Assembly (NCBI GenBank): GCA_003228495.1
Contig: QIDY01000223.1
Span: 1-10,407, forward strand
Direction of reading: 5' to 3'
Origin: Nitrospirota bacterium
GTDB taxonomy: Bacteria > Nitrospirota > Nitrospiria > Nitrospirales > UBA8639
DNA length: 10,407 bases
Part shown: positions 6,841 to 10,407 of the stretch, piece by piece
How the letters are laid out: each line of letters starts with the position of its first letter
Position numbering within the stretch: position 1 is the first letter of the stretch
Notes under the pieces: generated by a model
Told to the model about the DNA's origin: nothing
Database searches by the model: none
The model's input: only the letters and a program-made list of their open reading frames with translations
Made by a program: the position numbers and the translations under genes

Positions 6841-9204
6841 TCATTGCTCTCCTGTTCCTTGTAACTGTTGGAATAATTGCTGGACAGCTGGGTCTTGTGG
6901 TGAAAGGCTCATAAGGCGCTTCGCATACTGGAGGGCCACCTTTCGGTTCCCCTGATCGCGATAAAGAGTGCTCAGCGTGAAAAGAATCTGATGATCATTG
7001 GGATGACGATGGGAAACATCCTCTAAAATGGCTATCGCTTTCTCTCTTTTCCCAAAAGAGTTTAGGGCTACCCCATACACATACCCGTACCTGGGACTAT
7101 CGGGCTGCAATTCCCAAGCACGTTTCAGAGCCGGCATGGCTTCGGATTTTTGGCCTGTTCGTATGAGAAGCAAGCCTAAGGCATGGTGCACCGAGGCATC
7201 ATTCGGGGCTGAAGCCAGCGCCTGTCGAAGGAGAGGCTCTCCTTCTTTGTCTCGCTTCTGCAAGCGATAGAGGTCGGCTAAATTCACGAGGGCGGGATAA
7301 AAAGCCGCATCTAATCGCAGAGAGGTGTGATAGGCCTCTTCAGCCTTTTGAAACTTCCCACGTTCGGCATACAAGATGCCAAGATTCAGATGGGAACTCG
7401 GTCGATCTGCATTGGCGAGTTGTGATTGAATGTATTCGTCAACGGCTTGGTTTAAATCCTTCTGTTGACTCGACGTGAGTGTGCTTTGAGTGACCGACGC
7501 GAGTTGTCGCCCTGCTTCCGTTCGCACGGCTCGGATCGGATCGTTGAGGAGATGAGCTCCTAACTCATATCGATGTTGGGGATCAATCGCGTTCAAGGCA
7601 CGCACTGCCCCGATTCTGACGAGAGGGTCCTTGTCCTTCATCCCGGCTTTTAGTGCCTCTACCATTTTATGACTTGGGTACCCACGGAGAAGGAACAGGG
7701 CCGATGCTCGCACGATTCCTGAATTGACGGTTTCTTCAGCGAGCTTCATCAAAGCCAGATCTGCCTTCGACTCCCCTGCACGGCCGGCCTTAAGCACTTC
7801 GCCATAATGGAGTGTTCCCTGTTTCCGAAATCCATACCATTCCCTCACATAGTCCGCAGCCCACTGCGTTGTTTGTTTTTCATGACATTGATTGCATGCA
7901 TTGGGTGTGTCTAGCTTGACGGATAAGTCCGGGCGGGGAACACGAATGCTGTGGTCACGACGAGGGTCAACGACCATATAGGTTTTCGACGGCATGTGGC
8001 ATTCCACGCATTGAGCTCCCGTTGAACCGGCTTGGTGAAAATGATGCGTCTGTGTATCGAAATGTTCCGATCGATGGCAACGAGTGCAGAGGGCATTTCC
8101 CGTTTCCCGCAATTTCAATCCGTGCGGTTCATGGCAATCACCGCATGTGACTCCAGCCTGATACATCTTGCTCTGCAGAAAAGATCCGTAAACATACACC
8201 TCATCCTGAATTTGTCCGTCGTCATGGTATAGCCCTTGTTCAAGAAGTGAGACGAGATGAGTGTCCAGTAAAGGTTTCCCGTGTTCAAACACATCAGTGA
8301 TGTTCGCACGACGAGAATGACACCGGGCACAGGATTCGATCTCAGTGTGGGCCCCAATTTGTCCTGTTCGTTTGGCGGTATTTCCCTGTGCTGTGAATTG
8401 CCAGGCCTTGTCATTGAAGAGTGGGAATTGGACCTCTAACCCTTTTTGATTTGGTTGGCTTATTTGCTCTTCTTGTTGCTTTTCTTGTGCCCAGGCCACA
8501 TGGCGAGAACCCGGTCCATGACAGGCTTCACATGCGACATTCATGTCAGTCCATGTTGTTTTATAGTGATTGGCCGCTAGGTCATAATTTTTGCGTAGAT
8601 TCGTCGAATGACATTCCGAACACATGTAATTCCAATTTTGATTCGGTCCCGTCCAGTGCAATTCATCATCATGAGCAATTTTTTCATCCGGATACAGATG
8701 AAACCAGCGTTGTCCACCTTCTTCTTGCGAACGAGTATCCCAGGCGATGCCCAAGGCTTGATAGCGTCCACCCGGAAACTCGATGAGGTATTGCTGAAGC
8801 GGAGTGACCCCGAACGCATAGGAGATTTCGTAGTCTGTTAGGACCCCATCCGGCCCGTCTGTTTGTACGAAAAATTTGTTCTCTCTTTTGAAAAAACGAG
8901 AGGAAACCCCGAAGTGTGTAAAGATGGTGTTGTTAAAATCCCCTAGGACACTGGTTTCAGTCGCCTCCTGCATAGCTAAATCATGATGGGAGCCTCTCCA
9001 GAGTTGGTCTTGCTTGGAATGGCAGGTCGAACAGACTTCTTTCCCGACATATTCCAAAGGAGACGGTTTCTCTTCGGGCTCATATGGGGAAGACTCTGTG
9101 GTGTCACGTGAGGGTGAGGGCGATGGGGACCAGTCCAACGTAGCCGCGACGCCAACAATAATCATCAAGCTGATGAGGGTAATTACCCACCAAGTTCTGC
9201 TCAT
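6841..9204 (-). CDS. Octaheme c-type cytochrome with HEAT and TPR repeats
   Basis: The 787 residues begin with a hydrophobic N-terminus (about 5-22) that is either a signal peptide or a membrane anchor, then a Ser/Pro/Glu-rich linker. Eight CXXCH heme sites follow, with first cysteines at C58, C195, C225, C292, C354, C373, C399 and C437; all are complete. The arrangement resembles the cytochrome c554-like multiheme proteins of periplasmic electron transfer. After the hemes, about 483-572 looks like HEAT repeats (KDPLVRIGAVRALNAI and DPIRAVRTEAGRQLASV), and about 603-780 holds five or so TPR units (for example LNLGILYAERGKFQKAEEAY). The repeats suggest docking to partner proteins; the redox partner and substrate are unknown. 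The start at 9204 has no clear Shine-Dalgarno, but it overlaps the stop of a 32-codon ORF (ATGA). The IS lies about 110 bases upstream and may have separated the gene from its natural promoter. Direction is convergent with mltF. Confidence 0.9.
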   Translation of the reverse strand: MSRTWWVITLISLMIIVGVAATLDWSPSPSPSRDTTESSPYEPEEKPSPLEYVGKEVCSTCHSKQDQLWRGSHHDLAMQEATETSVLGDFNNTIFTHFGVSSRFFKRENKFFVQTDGPDGVLTDYEISYAFGVTPLQQYLIEFPGGRYQALGIAWDTRSQEEGGQRWFHLYPDEKIAHDDELHWTGPNQNWNYMCSECHSTNLRKNYDLAANHYKTTWTDMNVACEACHGPGSRHVAWAQEKQQEEQISQPNQKGLEVQFPLFNDKAWQFTAQGNTAKRTGQIGAHTEIESCARCHSRRANITDVFEHGKPLLDTHLVSLLEQGLYHDDGQIQDEVYVYGSFLQSKMYQAGVTCGDCHEPHGLKLRETGNALCTRCHRSEHFDTQTHHFHQAGSTGAQCVECHMPSKTYMVVDPRRDHSIRVPRPDLSVKLDTPNACNQCHEKQTTQWAADYVREWYGFRKQGTLHYGEVLKAGRAGESKADLALMKLAEETVNSGIVRASALFLLRGYPSHKMVEALKAGMKDKDPLVRIGAVRALNAIDPQHRYELGAHLLNDPIRAVRTEAGRQLASVTQSTLTSSQQKDLNQAVDEYIQSQLANADRPSSHLNLGILYAERGKFQKAEEAYHTSLRLDAAFYPALVNLADLYRLQKRDKEGEPLLRQALASAPNDASVHHALGLLLIRTGQKSEAMPALKRAWELQPDSPRYGYVYGVALNSFGKREKAIAILEDVSHRHPNDHQILFTLSTLYRDQGNRKVALQYAKRLMSLSPQDPAVQQLFQQLQGTGEQ

Positions 9205-9299
9205 GCGTTATTGTGGTTGAGAGCAAGGAGTGCCGTCAAAAGAAAGGCGTTTCCGGCTATTCCACGGGTAAATCCTGCACCACTGAGTTTTTTGGACAT
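9201..9299 (-). CDS. Candidate small membrane-peptide ORF overlapping the cytochrome start
   Basis: ATG at 9299-9297 opens 32 codons (MSKKLSGAGFTRG..., ending LNHNNA) and ends at TGA 9203-9201, whose bases overlap the cytochrome ATG as ATGA. Residues 14-27 (IAGNAFLLTALLAL) are hydrophobic, preceded by basic residues. An in-frame TGA sits nine bases before the ATG (9308-9306), so it is not simply the open tail of a longer frame. No strong ribosome binding site is seen, and the IS end is only 15 bases upstream. It may be a leader peptide coupling translation of the cytochrome, a relic of a longer gene, or chance. I do not recognise a family. Confidence 0.35.
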   Translation of the reverse strand: MSKKLSGAGFTRGIAGNAFLLTALLALNHNNA

Positions 9300-9313
9300 T
9301 GCCCATCAGTTTC

Positions 9314-9330
9314 GGTATTGTCAATTTAAC
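9314..9330. repeat. Left terminal inverted repeat of the IS6-family element
   Basis: GGTATTGTCAATTTAAC is the exact reverse complement of the right end at 10094-10110. On the minus strand it contains TTGACA (9324-9319), an outward-facing -35 motif pointing towards the cytochrome gene. Confidence 0.9.
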
Positions 9331-9353
9331 TCGGGTTTGGCAGACTGGGCAGC

Positions 9354-10052
9354 ATGAAAAAGCCAACACCCAGCTACCAACGTCATCGCTTTCCTTCCGA
9401 CATTATCAGTCATACCGTGTGGCTGTACCATCGCTTTTGTCTCAGTTTCCGTGAAGTCGAAGAGCTGCTCGCTGAACGTGGGATCATGGTTACCTATGAA
9501 ACCGTGCGCCAATTGTGCCAGAAGTTTGGCCCGACGTATGCCCGAAAACTGAAGAAACGACTAGGTTGCTTGGGGGATGCTTGGTATCTCGACGAAGTGT
9601 TCATCACGATTCAAGGGGAACAGGAGTATCTCTGGCGCGCGGTGGACCAAGACGGCGACACGATTGATATTCTCGTGCAACGTCGACGCAACAAGAAGGC
9701 GGCCGAATGCTTCTTTCGTCGCTTGATCAAAGGCCAAGGTGGTAAGCCGCGGTGGCTGATGACCGACAAACTCAAAAGTTATGGCGCTGCTTATCGCACA
9801 ACCATGCCGACTGTCGAGCATATCAATCATGTTTACGCCAACAACCGCGCCGAAGTCTCGCATCAACCGACGCAGCAACGAGAATATCATATGCGCGGCT
9901 TTGCTTCCTCGACGCAGGCGCAACGGTTTCTGACTTTGCATGGACTCACTCAGAATCTGTTTCGCCTTGGCCGCCACCTCATGCAGGCGGTCAATTATCG
10001 GCTCTTACGCACCCAGGCCTTTCAGGTTTGGAAGGACGCGGTGTGTGCATAA
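9354..10052 (+). CDS. IS6-family DDE transposase
   Basis: The 232-residue protein has the IS6 order: a short helix-turn-helix-like N-terminus (RFPSDIISHTVWLYHRFCLSFREVEELL, about 12-39, and ERGIMVTYETVRQ, about 41-53), then a DDE catalytic core. The catalytic residues are most likely D80 (WYLDEVFI), D138 (MTDKLKSYG) and E167 (NNRAEVSHQ). K139 after D138 and the NN before the glutamate are family features. It catalyses replicative or conservative transposition of the element. Length is normal for the family (about 230-240) and no frameshift is seen, so it may be active. The start at 9354 lies 24 bases inside the left inverted repeat; no clear ribosome binding site precedes it. Nothing else in the element is coding. 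Confidence 0.93.
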   Translation: MKKPTPSYQRHRFPSDIISHTVWLYHRFCLSFREVEELLAERGIMVTYETVRQLCQKFGPTYARKLKKRLGCLGDAWYLDEVFITIQGEQEYLWRAVDQDGDTIDILVQRRRNKKAAECFFRRLIKGQGGKPRWLMTDKLKSYGAAYRTTMPTVEHINHVYANNRAEVSHQPTQQREYHMRGFASSTQAQRFLTLHGLTQNLFRLGRHLMQAVNYRLLRTQAFQVWKDAVCA

Positions 10053-10093
10053 GGGATTGTGCGAAGCGGCTTCATTTCGCCCTTAGTTAGATG

Positions 10094-10110
10094 GTTAAAT
10101 TGACAATACC
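10094..10110. repeat. Right terminal inverted repeat of the IS6-family element
   Basis: GTTAAATTGACAATACC matches the left end perfectly in inverted orientation. It includes a consensus TTGACA (10100-10105) facing outward towards the ppiC-like pseudogene; no good -10 follows at the right spacing. Confidence 0.9.
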
Positions 10111-10119
10111 CCGTATTTA

Positions 10120-10136
10120 GTTAAGTTGGCCATACC
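10120..10136. repeat. Diverged second copy of the IS right end
   Basis: GTTAAGTTGGCCATACC matches the true right end at 14 of 17 positions in the same orientation, nine bases outside it. No partner for it is seen to the left. It could be the remaining end of an older, related element. Confidence 0.55.
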
Positions 10137-10193
10137 TTATTGGGAAGTGGATATTTTTGCTGGACCTAGGTTGAAGATTTAAAAGGAGAACCT

Positions 10194-10407
10194 ATGGAGT
10201 GGAGAGCTAGTCATATTTTAGTTAAAGAAAAAGGGTTAGCCGTCGAACTGAGAAAACGCATTAAGAGCGGCTTTCTACCTGTCCAAGCAAATCCAAAAGT
10301 GGCGATCTTGGGTGGTTTGGTCCAGGCAAAATGGTCAAACCATTTGAAGAGGCGATCAAACGCATGGGGCATGGAAGTATTAGCCAAGTGGTCAAAACCC
10401 AATTTGG
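10194..10407 (+). pseudogene. ppiC: Parvulin-type peptidyl-prolyl isomerase, inactivated by an internal deletion and truncated by the window edge
   Basis: ATG 10194 has a strong AAGGAG (10183-10188) five bases upstream. The first 26 codons read as a small PpiC-type parvulin (MEWRASHILVKEKGLAVELR...KSG). From 10274 the family sequence continues in another frame: STCPSKSKSGDLGWFGPGKM, then VKPFEEA and SQVVKTQFG to the window end. Comparison with E. coli PpiC places about ten residues (the ADFGKLAKKH region) between these parts; only two bases (TT, 10272-10273) remain, so the net loss is about 28 bp. The original reading frame stays open to the window end but no longer encodes parvulin. Parvulins catalyse cis-trans isomerisation at proline bonds; this copy should be inactive because a core strand is lost and the frame shifts before the CPS motif. 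The IS lies immediately upstream. The 3' end is outside the window. Confidence 0.8.

Larger units (their letters stand above)
9314..10110 (+). mobile_element. IS6-family insertion sequence, 797 bp, apparently complete
   Basis: The element is bounded by a perfect 17-bp inverted repeat and carries one transposase gene filling most of its length, the usual plan and size for IS6 elements. The ends begin GGTATTGTCAA, similar in form to the GG..CTGT..CAA ends of the family. The adjacent 8-mers, TCAGTTTC on the left (9306-9313) and CCGTATTT on the right (10111-10118), do not match, so there is no target duplication. Because IS6 elements move through cointegrates, a missing duplication may reflect later recombination or an adjacent deletion. 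Confidence 0.85.

Noticed and set aside
8421..8786. A 121-codon plus-strand open frame inside the cytochrome gene
   Set aside because: It is antisense to a region encoding intact heme motifs and has no family resemblance.
9561..9977. A 138-codon minus-strand open frame inside the transposase gene
   Set aside because: It is the antisense shadow of the DDE core, and no independent evidence supports it.
10211..10402. A 63-codon minus-strand open frame over the ppiC-like pseudogene
   Set aside because: The plus strand clearly carries parvulin sequence in two frames; the minus-strand frame has no recognisable features.
1..10407. CRISPR array, tRNA, rRNA or toxin-antitoxin pair
   Set aside because: I found no regularly spaced direct repeats, no tRNA-like cloverleaf and no conserved rRNA segments on reading both strands, and no small gene pair of toxin-antitoxin type.

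Overview
The gene content and several sequence habits suggest a Gram-negative environmental bacterium, most likely Nitrospira or a close relative (Nitrospirota). The evidence is a Bat operon encoding a fused BatB-BatC protein, a periplasmic multiheme cytochrome c with HEAT and TPR repeats, a short PpiC-type parvulin, and an inverted-repeat element resembling one I recall from Nitrospira genomes. This assignment is an inference; no rRNA or other decisive marker is present.

Layout. Bases 1-3322 carry the 3' end of a Bat (aerotolerance-type) operon on the + strand: the tail of batA, a batB-batC fusion, then batD, joined by stop/start overlaps. The batB-batC gene is broken near its 3' end by a 7-bp tandem duplication; removing one copy restores a single reading frame of 541 codons ending exactly at the batD start. 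Bases 3323-3536 are intergenic, with a strong GC hairpin, a possible promoter and a hairpin over the next start codon. Bases 3537-4832 encode an AAA_14/DUF4143 ATPase that looks lower in G+C than its neighbours. Bases 4868-6547 encode an MltF-like lytic transglycosylase (solute-binding domain plus SLT domain) whose 5' coding region contains a ~122-bp inverted-repeat element lying between two signal-peptide-like segments.

Bases 6548-6840 hold no convincing gene. Bases 6841-9204 on the - strand encode an eight-CXXCH cytochrome with HEAT and TPR repeats, preceded by a 32-codon ORF that overlaps its start. Bases 9314-10110 are an IS6-family insertion sequence with 17-bp perfect terminal inverted repeats and no visible target duplication; a diverged copy of its right end lies 9 bp outside it. 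The window ends in a parvulin (ppiC-like) gene with a good ribosome binding site, inactivated by a net deletion of about 28 bp.

How the parts relate. The Bat proteins form a membrane-anchored vWA/TPR/BatD group thought to act in the periplasm. The lytic transglycosylase and cytochrome are also envelope proteins, but nothing links all of them into one pathway. The strongest theme is genome erosion and remodelling: a 7-bp duplication in batB, a repeat element domesticated in coding sequence, an IS next to a decayed relative of its own end, and a deleted ppiC. I saw no CRISPR array, tRNA, rRNA or obvious defence system.
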